From assembly GCA_934215455.1 (NCBI GenBank), contig CAKPZX010000023.1:1-26429 (forward strand): DNA of 26,429 bases. The letters run 5' to 3'. Both the position numbers and the translations under genes were made by a program. This DNA is from an uncultured Streptococcus sp. Lineage in GTDB: Bacteria > Bacillota > Bacilli > Lactobacillales > Streptococcaceae. Shown piece after piece: positions 15,145-22,942 of the stretch. Under the pieces are notes generated by a model, which worked only from the letters and a program-made list of their open reading frames with translations, searched no databases and was not told the origin of the DNA. How positions within the stretch are numbered: the first letter of the stretch is position 1; every line of letters begins with the position of its first letter.

Positions 15145-15153
15145 ATTATACCA
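15145..15153 (-). promoter_or_regulatory. Extended -10 promoter of the esterase/ATP-grasp operon
   Basis: On the minus strand TGGTATAAT gives a perfect extended -10. No good -35 box is visible. It begins 8 bases after the trmFO terminator. Confidence 0.65.
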
Positions 15154-15160
15154 TTTTTAG

Positions 15161-15195
15161 AAGAAAAAGTCTGGATTTTCTCCAAACTTTTTCTT
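15161..15195 (-). terminator. Terminator after trmFO
   Basis: On the minus strand AAGAAAAAGTTTGGA pairs with TCCAGACTTTTTCTT, fifteen pairs with one wobble around GAAAA, ending in a T-rich run. Confidence 0.85.
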
Positions 15196-15203
15196 TTATT
15201 GGG

Positions 15204-16538
15204 TTATTTTTCCATAAACTGAGACAAATCTTGTAAAGAACGTTCGGCAATTTTCTCATAGCGCTCTTTTTTATCTCGAATGCGTGGGCCTTCTAGCTCT
15301 TTGATAATCCCGAAGTTGACATTCATGGGTTGGAAATGTTTGCTGTCGGCATGGGTGATATAGTGAGCCAGACTTCCAATGGCTGTCGTTTCAGGGAAAA
15401 TCGCTGCTTCTTCTCCTTTGAAAAGGCGAGCTGCATTGATTCCAGCTACTAAACCTGAGGCAGCTGACTCAACATAGCCTTCTACACCTGTCATTTGGCC
15501 TGCAAAGAAGAGATTAGCTTGTTTCTTAGAACGGTAGGTTTGTTCAAGCAAATTTGGAGAGTCCATGTAAGAATTGCGGTGCATAACGCCATATCTCACA
15601 AACTCCGCATGTTCCAAACCTGGAATCATTTGGAAGACTCGTTTTTGTTCGCCCCATTTAAGGTGAGTTTGGAAGCCAACGATATTGTAAAGACTAGCAG
15701 CCGCATTGTCTTGGCGCAACTGAACTACCGCGTAAGGTGTCTTAAACTCCCCATCACGTGGCCCTTTGTAATCATCTGGATACTCGAGCCCAACTGGCTT
15801 CATAGGGCCATAGAGCATGGTTTTGATGCCTCGTTTGGCCATGACTTCAATGGGCATACAACCTTCGAAATACTTTTCTTTTTCAAAAGAGTTGAGCGGA
15901 GCTTCTTCTGCATGGACCAAGGCCTCGTGGAAATCCATAAATTCTTGTTTGGTCATTGGGCAGTTGAAATAGGCTGCTTCTCCCTTGTCATAGCGTGACT
16001 TGAGATAGACCTTGTCCATATCGACAGTATTGACATCGATGATTGGAGCTGCTGCATCATAGAAATAGAAACCGTCGCCACCATTAAGGGCATGGATCTT
16101 TTCTGCCAAGGCATCGCTAGTTAGAGGCCCTGTTGCGACCACTGTGATGGCATCTGTCGGCAATTCCGTAATTTCATCGCGAATGACTTCAATGAGCGGG
16201 TGTTGAGATACCTTCTCCGTCACTCGACTAGCAAAACCTTCCCGATCCACTGCCAGTGCTCCACCCGCCGGTACACGAGTCGCTTCTGCTGCTTCGAGGA
16301 TGACAGAATCCAGACGGCGCATTTCTTCTTTGAGGAGGCCGACAGCATTGGTGAGAGAATCCCCACGAAGAGAGTTGGAACAAACTAGCTCCGCAAAGTT
16401 GTCTGTTTTGTGTTGCGGAGTGGATTTGACCCCCCGCATTTCATAAAGCTTGACCGGAATTCCCTGTTGGGCAATCTGGTAAGCTGCTTCCGAGCCTGCA
16501 AGGCCCGCACCGATCACATTGATATAAGATTGAGACAT
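15204..16538 (-). CDS. trmFO: Methylenetetrahydrofolate-tRNA-(uracil-5)-methyltransferase TrmFO
   Basis: TrmFO uses methylenetetrahydrofolate and FADH2 to make m5U54 in the T loop of tRNAs. The 444 residues start with the FAD-binding Rossmann motif [14 protein letters not shown]. They continue with [19 protein letters not shown] and end with the second FAD region [19 protein letters not shown], all diagnostic for TrmFO/Gid. The start MSQSYINV (ATG 16536-16538) gives the usual streptococcal length; an upstream in-frame start would add 19 residues before the FAD motif with no homologous look. The ribosome-binding site AGAGG is about 12 bases away, a little long. It is a single-gene unit with its own extended -10 promoter and a terminator on each side. 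Confidence 0.96.
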   Translation of the reverse strand: MSQSYINVIGAGLAGSEAAYQIAQQGIPVKLYEMRGVKSTPQHKTDNFAELVCSNSLRGDSLTNAVGLLKEEMRRLDSVILEAAEATRVPAGGALAVDREGFASRVTEKVSQHPLIEVIRDEITELPTDAITVVATGPLTSDALAEKIHALNGGDGFYFYDAAAPIIDVNTVDMDKVYLKSRYDKGEAAYFNCPMTKQEFMDFHEALVHAEEAPLNSFEKEKYFEGCMPIEVMAKRGIKTMLYGPMKPVGLEYPDDYKGPRDGEFKTPYAVVQLRQDNAAASLYNIVGFQTHLKWGEQKRVFQMIPGLEHAEFVRYGVMHRNSYMDSPNLLEQTYRSKKQANLFFAGQMTGVEGYVESAASGLVAGINAARLFKGEEAAIFPETTAIGSLAHYITHADSKHFQPMNVNFGIIKELEGPRIRDKKERYEKIAERSLQDLSQFMEK

Positions 16539-16620
16539 GACACTAATACCTCTTTGGGTATCAAAACACCTCACTGGACTGTTAGACACCCACAAATCTT
16601 TCTAATTTTCTACTTGCTCC

Positions 16621-16629
16621 ATTATACCA
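16621..16629 (-). promoter_or_regulatory. Extended -10 promoter of trmFO
   Basis: TGGTATAAT on the minus strand, preceded by a T-rich stretch and no clear -35. It follows directly after the terminator of the DUF3307 gene. Confidence 0.65.
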
Positions 16630-16640
16630 AAAAGCCAAAT

Positions 16641-16672
16641 AAAAAGACAGGAAGGCTTTTCCTTCCTATCTT
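16641..16672 (-). terminator. Terminator of the satD-DUF3307 operon
   Basis: On the minus strand AAGATAGGAAGG pairs with CCTTCCTGTCTT (one wobble) around AAAAG, followed by further T residues. Confidence 0.85.
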
Positions 16673-16692
16673 AGACTTTACTATTTATTTTC

Positions 16693-17397
16693 TTATAGAC
16701 ACAACCAAGCTGCTAAGAGGGCAGATAGGATACTGAATAAGGACCCGATCAAGTAATACTCCGCAAAGGCTGGATTCTCCGAAATTTTATTGTAGCGGGC
16801 GATGGATTTGGCCGTAAACACCAGACCGATCGAAGCGAATTGCCCATAGAGGAGACAGGCACCAATCACCAAACGCTCTAAAAAACCAATCATAGAACCA
16901 GCCCCAGTGATCGTATCCATTTTCTTCTTGCTGGTTGGTTGATACTTGGCAAACAGAATTTTAAAGGCAATATTGCTTGGTTTCCCAACTAGGAGGACAT
17001 AAAAGATCAGATTTAAAGTGTCCAAGGGTAGATAGGTCGTCCCATTCTTCGCTCCCATAAGGACTAGACACGTCAAGATGCCAATATGCAAGACTTGATC
17101 CAAGACAAAGGTCCAGGCGGTTGGTAATTTCAATTGCTTCTGCACGATCGGTTTTAAGAAATCTATTCCAGCATGAGTCAGTAAAATGACCAAGCAAATC
17201 CACCACAAGTCCAGATGACAGAAAGAAACCACGATCAGAGGCAGAGCTACATATAGAATGTGAAGCCCGAGCACCTTCTTATCCTGATCCTTACGATCCG
17301 CCATCTTCTGACTTTGAAAATAATAATCCGATAACAAATGACAAATCAACAAGAGGATCAAGTATGGATTCGTTACGATACTAGACAATCCGCTCAT
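16693..17397 (-). CDS. DUF3307-family multi-pass membrane protein (SatE-like)
   Basis: The 234 residues are strongly hydrophobic, with about six or seven membrane segments (near 10-25, 42-62, 64-81, 94-113, 127-140, 168-199 and 214-234). The N-terminal pattern HLLSDYYFQSQKMADRK and the following HILY agree with DUF3307 proteins. The start is ATG 17395-17397 with AAAGGAG upstream inside satD; the two genes overlap by 17 bases, so translation is probably coupled. It likely acts with SatD at the membrane. In S. mutans the sat operon (satC-ylxM-ffh-satD-satE) is linked to protein secretion and acid tolerance, and I take this as the SatE counterpart without proof. Biochemical function is unknown. 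A terminator follows. Confidence 0.8.
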   Translation of the reverse strand: MSGLSSIVTNPYLILLLICHLLSDYYFQSQKMADRKDQDKKVLGLHILYVALPLIVVSFCHLDLWWICLVILLTHAGIDFLKPIVQKQLKLPTAWTFVLDQVLHIGILTCLVLMGAKNGTTYLPLDTLNLIFYVLLVGKPSNIAFKILFAKYQPTSKKKMDTITGAGSMIGFLERLVIGACLLYGQFASIGLVFTAKSIARYNKISENPAFAEYYLIGSLFSILSALLAAWLCL

Positions 17398-18058
17398 GGG
17401 CCTCTCCTTTCTCTAAGCTTTGAATGCTAGCTAGTGCTGCTGCTCGTCCCCGTAAATAAACGCGAATACTGCTACTCTTTAAGCGCTTGGACAGTGCGCT
17501 AGGGTTGAGCTCCAGCGATTTGGCCAAATCTTGCTGGCTAAAGCTTTCACTATAGACAGATCTCTTTAGCAGATTGAGCAGGATCTCTTCCTGACTCTCT
17601 CTCCAGCCCGAACGTATGGCCTCTCCGGAAGCGATAAGCGCATTCACCACTAAGTCCTGGCTGTCATTACCGCTCAAAAAATAAATCTGGGTGTTGCCAT
17701 AATCATTTTTCTGATGGACCAAATTAATAGCTGCACGAGCATTCCAATAGGCTGGTCCATCTGCACCGATACTTTGCAGGGGATCGATATCCGTTACAAT
17801 CTCCCCAAGGCCAATACCGAAACGAAGTTGAGTCGGCTTTAGTTCTGAACGCAGGGTATCAATGATTTGAAAAATCGGAGCATCCACTTTTAAAAGCGCC
17901 TGAAACTCATCACCCAAAGTTAAGGTAAAAGCCGATGCTAGGCAGTCTTTAAAAAGCTCATTGATCTTTTGAAGCGTTTTTTCTAACTGTTTTTGCAGGT
18001 CAAAACGTTCTTGTACGATTTTGGAATCAATCACATCTGCAATCAAAGCAAGATACAT
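17381..18058 (-). CDS. satD: SatD family protein: cyclase-like N-terminus plus C-terminal helix-turn-helix
   Basis: This 225-residue protein has features I read as a nucleotide-cyclase-like fold: ALIADVIDS (metal-type Asp8), TLGDEFQALL (Gly49-Asp50), RFGIGLGEI (79-87) and SIGADGPAYWNARAA. These follow the order of class III cyclases (D.., GD.., RxGxxxGE, then the Asn/Arg segment), although the NxxxR spacing does not match exactly, so activity is uncertain. The C-terminus (about 173-202; FSQQDLAKSLELNPSALSKR) is a helix-turn-helix. AAGGAGG lies 7 bases before the ATG. The promoter lies inside a large symmetric operator at 18073-18148, so self-regulation is likely. It overlaps the DUF3307 gene by 17 bases. 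Family name comes from the S. mutans sat operon. Confidence 0.8.
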   Translation of the reverse strand: MYLALIADVIDSKIVQERFDLQKQLEKTLQKINELFKDCLASAFTLTLGDEFQALLKVDAPIFQIIDTLRSELKPTQLRFGIGLGEIVTDIDPLQSIGADGPAYWNARAAINLVHQKNDYGNTQIYFLSGNDSQDLVVNALIASGEAIRSGWRESQEEILLNLLKRSVYSESFSQQDLAKSLELNPSALSKRLKSSSIRVYLRGRAAALASIQSLEKGEAHERIV

Positions 18059-18078
18059 AAGCCCACCTCCTTATGTCT

Positions 18079-18107
18079 ATTATAACGGAAAAAACACAAA
18101 ATGTCTA
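18079..18107 (-). promoter_or_regulatory. satD promoter inside the operator
   Basis: On the minus strand TAGACA (18102-18107, five of six to consensus), a 17-base spacer and a perfect TATAAT (18079-18084). The -35 is in the central palindrome and the -10 in the left repeat. The start point would fall next to the ribosome-binding site, giving a very short leader. Confidence 0.8.
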
Positions 18108-18113
18108 TTATAA

Positions 18114-18142
18114 TAGACATTTATAAAAATTGCCGTTATAAT
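18114..18142 (+). promoter_or_regulatory. Mirror promoter pointing into the 3' end of topA
   Basis: TAGACA (18114-18119), 17 bases, TATAAT (18137-18142) on the plus strand, the exact mirror of the satD promoter. It would make an antisense transcript to the topA 3' end. No plus-strand gene with a ribosome-binding site follows. Confidence 0.45.
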
Positions 18143-18164
18143 AGACATTGAATTATTTGAAAGC

Positions 18165-20246
18165 TTATTTCACTTTTTCTTCTTCGTAGTCGCCATTGCT
18201 ACATACGACTTGTTTGCCGCCACCACGAACTTTTTTCTCAACTAAGTAGTGGCCACATTTTGGACAATCCCGACCGATTGGTTTATCCCAAGAGGTAAAT
18301 TCACACTCTGGATAGCGATTGCATCCATAGAAGATACGGTTGCGCTTGGTTTTACGCTCGATGATTTGTCCCTGATGACAGTCAGGACACTCCACACCGA
18401 TTTCTTTAACGATGGCTTGGGTATGACGACAATCTGGGAAATTACTACAAGCATAGAACTTACCAAAACGTCCTAATTTAATCACCATCGGGCTACCACA
18501 GACTTCACAATCAAAACCAGCTGGTTCATCTTTGATTTGGATTTTTTCCATCTCTTCTTCAGCTTTTGCGACTTCTTTAGAGAATGGTTTGTAGAAAGCA
18601 TCGATGACTTTTTGCCACTCTTCTTTTCCAAGTTCGACATCATCGAGTTTACCTTCCATCTCTGCTGTGAAGGTCACGTTGACAATATCTGGGAAGAATT
18701 CAACGATCAGTTTATTAACGATTTCCCCTAACTCTGTTGGTTCAAAGCGTTTGGCTACCAGCTTCACATAATAGCGTTTTTGAATGGTCTCAATCGTCGG
18801 AGCATAGGTTGAAGGACGACCAACACCATTCTCTTCCAAGGTCTTAATCAAAGTCGCTTCAGAATATCGAGCAGGTGGTTGGGTAAAGTGTTGCTCCGGT
18901 TTGCTATTGACTTGCTTAACGATATCGCCTTCTACCATATCCGGCAACATCTTGTTCTTATCTGAGTCGTTATAAATAGCCAAATAACCATCAAACTTCA
19001 CTTGGCTTCCGTTTGCAGTATACTGAACCCCATTTTGACCTAAACGGACATTCATGGTATCAAAGACAGCTGCTGTCATTTGACTAGCTACAAAGCGGTT
19101 CCAAATTAAGGTGTAGAGTTTTAATTGGTCTTTGTCTAAGTATTTAGCAATGCTCTCAGGAGTATTGAAGACGCTGGATGGACGAATCGCTTCGTGGGCA
19201 TCTTGGGCACCAGAAGCATTCTTCACACGGCTTCCATGCTTAGAGTATTTCTCACCGAAGCGATCCACGATAAAGTTCGCTGCCTCATTTTGCGCAACCG
19301 GACTGATCCGTGTGGAATCGGTACGCATATAGGTAATCAAACCTTGAACACCAGAGCCAATATTAATTCCTTCATACAACTGCTGGGCGACCATCATGGT
19401 CTTGCGTGTACGGAAGTTGATCTTATTGGCAGCATCCATCTGCATGGAAGAGGTGGTGTATGGAAGTGGCGCATTCCGACGACGTTCTTTCTTTTCCACT
19501 TTTTCAACGGTGAAATCTTTGCCATCTAAGCGTTCAAGAACAGCTTTCACCTCTTCATTGGTGTTGAGCTTCATCTTCTTGCCATCAATCCCATAGAAGC
19601 TAGCTTGGAATTGCTTGGTCCCTTTTTTGAAGACGCCATCAATGGTCCAGTATTCTTCCGGCTTAAAATCATTAATTTCGTTTTCACGATCAATGATTAA
19701 TTTGAGGGCAACTGATTGCACGCGCCCTGCAGAAAGTCCTTTTTTGACCTTTTTCCAAAGAATAGGCGAAATGGAATACCCTACAATCCGGTCCAAGACC
19801 CGACGTGCTTGTTGGGCATCGACCAAGTCCATATCGATTTGGCGCGGTTCTTTAAAAGCATTTTTAACGGCATCCTTAGTGATTTCGTTAAAGACCACGC
19901 GGTTCTTTTCTTTGGCATCCAAGTTCAAAATATGAGCTAAATGCCAAGAAATAGCTTCTCCTTCTCGGTCCGGGTCACTTGCAAGAAAGACTTGCTTAGC
20001 TTTTTTAGCTTCTTTTTTCAAGTCATTGATCAAGGGACCTTTTCCGCGAATATTGATATATTCCGGTTCATAGTTATTGTCGAAGTCAATCGACATGGTT
20101 GATTTTTTCAGGTCCCGAATATGGCCAACACTGGCCATAACTTTGTAGTTACGACCAAGGTATTTTTCGATTGTTTTCGCCTTAGCAGGAGACTCCACAA
20201 TCACCAAATTTTTCTTGGTTGTACTGCTTTTCTTTTTTGTTACCAC
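18165..20246 (-). CDS. topA: DNA topoisomerase I
   Basis: TopA relaxes negative supercoils. The 693 residues contain the Toprim domain ([17 protein letters not shown] near 16-31 and [12 protein letters not shown] near 89-100, with Asp91, Asp93, Arg94) and the catalytic tyrosine in [13 protein letters not shown] (Tyr306). At the C-terminus are two four-cysteine zinc ribbons (CEVCG...CSNFPDC and CPDCH...CNRYPEC). A third (CPKCG...[13 protein letters not shown]) keeps only three cysteines. Length is typical of streptococci. Start is GTG (20244-20246), with GAGGG seven bases upstream; no better ATG lies before the conserved core. It has its own promoter just downstream of dprA, from which 86 bases separate it. 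No terminator was seen before the satD operator. Confidence 0.98.
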   Translation of the reverse strand: MVTKKKSSTTKKNLVIVESPAKAKTIEKYLGRNYKVMASVGHIRDLKKSTMSIDFDNNYEPEYINIRGKGPLINDLKKEAKKAKQVFLASDPDREGEAISWHLAHILNLDAKEKNRVVFNEITKDAVKNAFKEPRQIDMDLVDAQQARRVLDRIVGYSISPILWKKVKKGLSAGRVQSVALKLIIDRENEINDFKPEEYWTIDGVFKKGTKQFQASFYGIDGKKMKLNTNEEVKAVLERLDGKDFTVEKVEKKERRRNAPLPYTTSSMQMDAANKINFRTRKTMMVAQQLYEGINIGSGVQGLITYMRTDSTRISPVAQNEAANFIVDRFGEKYSKHGSRVKNASGAQDAHEAIRPSSVFNTPESIAKYLDKDQLKLYTLIWNRFVASQMTAAVFDTMNVRLGQNGVQYTANGSQVKFDGYLAIYNDSDKNKMLPDMVEGDIVKQVNSKPEQHFTQPPARYSEATLIKTLEENGVGRPSTYAPTIETIQKRYYVKLVAKRFEPTELGEIVNKLIVEFFPDIVNVTFTAEMEGKLDDVELGKEEWQKVIDAFYKPFSKEVAKAEEEMEKIQIKDEPAGFDCEVCGSPMVIKLGRFGKFYACSNFPDCRHTQAIVKEIGVECPDCHQGQIIERKTKRNRIFYGCNRYPECEFTSWDKPIGRDCPKCGHYLVEKKVRGGGKQVVCSNGDYEEEKVK

Positions 20247-20279
20247 GTTTTATCCCTCTGTATTGTATAAATCTCATTG

Positions 20280-20308
20280 AGTTTAATACATTTTAAGAAA
20301 GATGTCAA
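20280..20308 (-). promoter_or_regulatory. topA promoter
   Basis: On the minus strand TTGACA (20303-20308), a 17-base spacer and TAAACT (20280-20285). The -35 is perfect and the -10 matches four of six. A weak -10 is common in supercoiling-sensitive topA promoters, but that is inference here. Confidence 0.7.
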
Positions 20309-20332
20309 CTAGGAACTTCTCCTATAGGAAAA

Positions 20333-21181
20333 TCACAATTCGTATTTCAATTCATCAAGAATGTCCTGGCCTGAGGTGACAAGCTTTGCGCCTTCTTGAA
20401 TCAGGTGATGGCAGCCTGCAGATTTTCCATCTAAAATATTTCCCGGAATAGCAAAAACGTCTCTGCCTTCTTCCATAGCACGCTCACAAGTAATCAAACT
20501 GCCTGAACGGAGTCGAGCTTCTGCCACAATCACAGCTTGACAGAGGCCTGCAATGATGCGATTTCGCTCAGGAAAATGAAACTTAAGTGGTGCCTGTCCT
20601 GGACCATACTCACTCAAAATCAGATGGTGTTCCCCCATATGCGCCTGCAGTCTTTGATTGCTTTTAGGATAAAAGACATCCAGTCCCGTTCCTATCACTC
20701 CGATGGTCTTGCCACCATTTCGTATACTGGCATAATGAGCTGTCGCATCAATTCCCTTAGCAAGTCCACTAACGATAACCAACTCATTCCCAAGTTCCTT
20801 AATAATCTTCTCTACAGAACGAACCCCTTCTCGCGTGGTCTCGCGAGCTCCAACAACTGCAATCTTCGGTCTGGTTAACAATTCCAAATCTCCCTGGTAA
20901 AAAAGGAGTACAGGAGGATTGTAAATCTGTAGCAATTCCTCAGGGTATTCAGGATCAAAAATGGATAGAGATGGGAACCGTTCAAACTCCTCGTGTAAAT
21001 GGTCTTCATCCAGTTGTCGGTATTTGTCTACAAAATGAAGGATACTGCGACAGCGAGCGATCCTTGCTATCTCTTCTAAGCTTGGTAAGGCTTGGTCTTT
21101 CCTACAGTAGTCCAAAACTCTCAAGACTTGCTCATTTGATAAACCGGCTTCTTTTAATTTAAAGATTTCAAATTTCTCCAT
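20333..21181 (-). CDS. dprA: DNA processing protein DprA
   Basis: DprA protects incoming single-stranded DNA during transformation and loads RecA on it. From ATG 21179-21181 the protein is 282 residues, the length of pneumococcal DprA. It has an N-terminal SAM-like part (about 1-80) and the Rossmann-like DprA/Smf core with KIAVVGARETT, VSGLAKGIDATAH, GVIGTGLDVFYP and FPERNRIIAGL. I prefer this ATG over an in-frame GTG two codons upstream because AAGG is 5 bases before it. A com-box (21210-21217) lies 28 bases upstream, so it is a late competence gene under ComX. It stands directly after the terminator of the ROK kinase gene and upstream of topA. Confidence 0.96.
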   Translation of the reverse strand: MEKFEIFKLKEAGLSNEQVLRVLDYCRKDQALPSLEEIARIARCRSILHFVDKYRQLDEDHLHEEFERFPSLSIFDPEYPEELLQIYNPPVLLFYQGDLELLTRPKIAVVGARETTREGVRSVEKIIKELGNELVIVSGLAKGIDATAHYASIRNGGKTIGVIGTGLDVFYPKSNQRLQAHMGEHHLILSEYGPGQAPLKFHFPERNRIIAGLCQAVIVAEARLRSGSLITCERAMEEGRDVFAIPGNILDGKSAGCHHLIQEGAKLVTSGQDILDELKYEL

Positions 21182-21209
21182 GGTCACCTTCTACTTCCTC
21201 TCACTTATT

Positions 21210-21217
21210 TATTCGAA
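21210..21217 (-). promoter_or_regulatory. ComX (SigX) competence box for dprA
   Basis: TTCGAATA on the minus strand matches the com-box consensus TNCGAATA, usually TACGAATA. It is preceded by the expected T-rich tract and lies about 28 bases before the dprA start. Confidence 0.75.
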
Positions 21218-21226
21218 AAAGAAAAG

Positions 21227-21254
21227 AAAAAAGCTCTATTTCTAGAACTTTTTT
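21227..21254 (-). terminator. Terminator of the rbgA-rnhB-ROK operon, overlapping the ROK stop
   Basis: On the minus strand AAAAAAGTTCTA pairs with TAGAGCTTTTTT (one wobble) around GAAA. The upstream arm contains the last codons and stop of the ROK gene. The T run merges with the T tract before the dprA com-box. Confidence 0.85.
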
Positions 21255-22171
21255 TGATATGTCGAAGAATAAAAGTAAGATGCGGCACCAATCAAGTTGC
21301 TTTCATTATGGAAGCGAGCCGATTGGATGGGCAAGGCCTCAAATTGTTTATGCCCTTTTTGAGAGAGCAGGTCATGGTATTGTCGACTGATCTCATCGAT
21401 CAGTAGTGGTTGACTACTAATGCCCCCTCCAATCGTCACCTTCTCAAGCAAGAGCAAAGATTGAAGATTAAAAATCAGAATAGCAATATCGTGGCAATAA
21501 GCCTGAAACAAGGATGTCAGCTCATCGTTTCCCCCTTGATCAAGAGCCTTGAAAACAGCTATACCATCTGCCTTTTCTAGGTTTAAGATGTGACTAGCCT
21601 TCTCAACAAATTGAACAGCTGAACCGGTGTTTTCCAAAAGATTGGAAATGCCTTGCAAAAAGAGTTCACGATGAAAGCGGCGATTTTCTGGTGTTCTTTC
21701 TGCCTTATCAATAGACCGAATGTATTCTGTCAGTTGCCATCCTCTCAATAGGTCACCATTAGAAAGAAGAGCGAGACCTACTCCTGTCCCCAAGACCAAG
21801 GTCGCACCACATGGACAATCTTTTAGATTACCAAGCCTTGCTTCCGCTAGACCAGCGGCTTCTCCATCATTGAGAACAGTGACGGGTACTTGAAATGTTT
21901 GTTCGAGTCTACTTGCTAGAGGAATGCCGCGCAAATATGGAATGAGACCACCTCGAAAGACAAAGCCAAGGCTCTTTTGGATCTCACCGGGGCATGAAAT
22001 GGCGATTCCCTCGATTTCTTCCCTTACGGGTGTAACGATTTCTTCTAATCCTTGCCAAAACTCCTCAATCGTAGGTGGTGTTAGGATCTTGTCTGTATGA
22101 ACCAATTGATAGTCTGCGTCCATCAGACCGTACTTTATAAAGGTACCACCGATGTCGATAGTGAATAGCAT
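21242..22171 (-). CDS. ROK family sugar kinase-like protein
   Basis: This 309-residue protein has the ROK/actin-like ATPase fold: phosphate loop DIGGTFIKYG (Asp6, Gly8-Gly9-Thr10), the catalytic region LNDGEAAGLAEA with Asp102, adenosine loop VLGTGVGLAL, and the C-terminal GGGISSQ. It should phosphorylate a hexose or N-acetyl-hexosamine, but the substrate is not evident. The usual ROK zinc motif (CxCGxxGCxE) and the preceding GH histidine are not present, so it belongs to the zinc-less branch. It begins 3 bases after the rnhB stop with GAGG inside rnhB, so it is cotranscribed with rbgA and rnhB. Its stop codon lies inside the operon terminator. Confidence 0.85.
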   Translation of the reverse strand: MLFTIDIGGTFIKYGLMDADYQLVHTDKILTPPTIEEFWQGLEEIVTPVREEIEGIAISCPGEIQKSLGFVFRGGLIPYLRGIPLASRLEQTFQVPVTVLNDGEAAGLAEARLGNLKDCPCGATLVLGTGVGLALLSNGDLLRGWQLTEYIRSIDKAERTPENRRFHRELFLQGISNLLENTGSAVQFVEKASHILNLEKADGIAVFKALDQGGNDELTSLFQAYCHDIAILIFNLQSLLLLEKVTIGGGISSQPLLIDEISRQYHDLLSQKGHKQFEALPIQSARFHNESNLIGAASYFYSSTYQKKF

Positions 22172-22174
22172 AAC

Positions 22175-22942
22175 CTAATCCTCACACATTGATTTGACGG
22201 GTTCAAATGAACGCCGATGGATAGGAGTCACTCCCAGCTTGTGAAGGCCAGCCAGATGGTTAGCCGTCCCATAGCCAGCGTTCTGCGTAAAATCATAACC
22301 CGGATATTCGCAATCAAACTCTTCCATCATCTGATCCCGAGTCACCTTGGCTACGATGGATGCTGCAGCAATGGATAAGGAGTTAGCATCCCCTTTGATG
22401 ATACTAGTTTGGGGAATAGGAAGATCCAACCTCATGGCATCAATCAAAAGATGCTGGGGTTGAGGCTCTAGCTGACCAATGGCCTCCATCATGGCTAGCT
22501 TCGTAGCTTCATAGATATTAACCTGGTCTATCACTTGATTATCCTTGATGCCAATTCCGATTGCAATGGCGTTTTGGAGCACAGCCTCATAGATTTCCTT
22601 GTGTTTGGATTTTGGAATCTTTTTACTATCGTTGAGCCCTGGAATCTTACAACCTTTCGGTAAAATCACGGCAGCTGCAACAACTGGACCCGCTAATGGG
22701 CCACGTCCCACTTCATCCACTCCTGCAATAAGCTGAATCCCTTGAGTATAAAGTTCTTTTTCATAGGCCAGCATTCCTTCCAAACGTTCATCTTCATCTA
22801 AACGTTTTTGGATTTCTTTTTTTCGCTTTGCGATCGCTTGGATCACACCAGATCGGCTATCCTGTTCCAATTCAGTCAATAAAGGATCGTCTAACCGCTG
22901 AATGCTTGCCAATTGTTCTTTAATTTCCTTAATGGTTGCCAT
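22175..22942 (-). CDS. rnhB: Ribonuclease HII
   Basis: RNase HII removes single ribonucleotides and RNA primers from DNA duplexes. The 255-residue protein has an N-terminal helical extension (about 1-68), then [21 protein letters not shown] with the catalytic Asp-Glu pair (Asp76, Glu77), [11 protein letters not shown], and a late [11 protein letters not shown] set the start at the ATG 22940-22942, with AGGGG six bases upstream; a TTG one codon earlier is also in frame. It overlaps the end of rbgA by 14 bases, a pairing that is conserved in streptococci and bacilli and points to translational coupling. Confidence 0.97.
   Translation of the reverse strand: MATIKEIKEQLASIQRLDDPLLTELEQDSRSGVIQAIAKRKKEIQKRLDEDERLEGMLAYEKELYTQGIQLIAGVDEVGRGPLAGPVVAAAVILPKGCKIPGLNDSKKIPKSKHKEIYEAVLQNAIAIGIGIKDNQVIDQVNIYEATKLAMMEAIGQLEPQPQHLLIDAMRLDLPIPQTSIIKGDANSLSIAAASIVAKVTRDQMMEEFDCEYPGYDFTQNAGYGTANHLAGLHKLGVTPIHRRSFEPVKSMCED

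Larger units (their letters stand above)
18073..18148. promoter_or_regulatory. Symmetric 76-bp operator between satD and topA
   Basis: The centre is a perfect 20-base palindrome, ATGTCTATTATAATAGACAT (18101-18120). On the left at 18073-18088 is ATGTCTATTATAACGG, and on the right at 18133-18148 its exact reverse complement. Both flanking copies are separated from the centre by 12 bases, so the mirror axis is shared. Like arms (ATGTCTA or TAGACAT) are 28 bases apart. The 12-base spacers are not symmetric, so the symmetry is in the binding sites rather than a simple long palindrome. It is most likely the operator of the satD promoter. Confidence 0.9.

Noticed and set aside
18249..18476. Plus-strand frame near the topA 3' end, considered as the product of the mirror promoter
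   Set aside because: No Shine-Dalgarno precedes it, it starts about 100 bases from the expected start point, and it is antisense to conserved zinc ribbons.
20309..20332. Terminator after dprA (TAGGA-GAAGT-TCCTA)
   Set aside because: The stem is only five pairs without a T run; I do not consider it a terminator.
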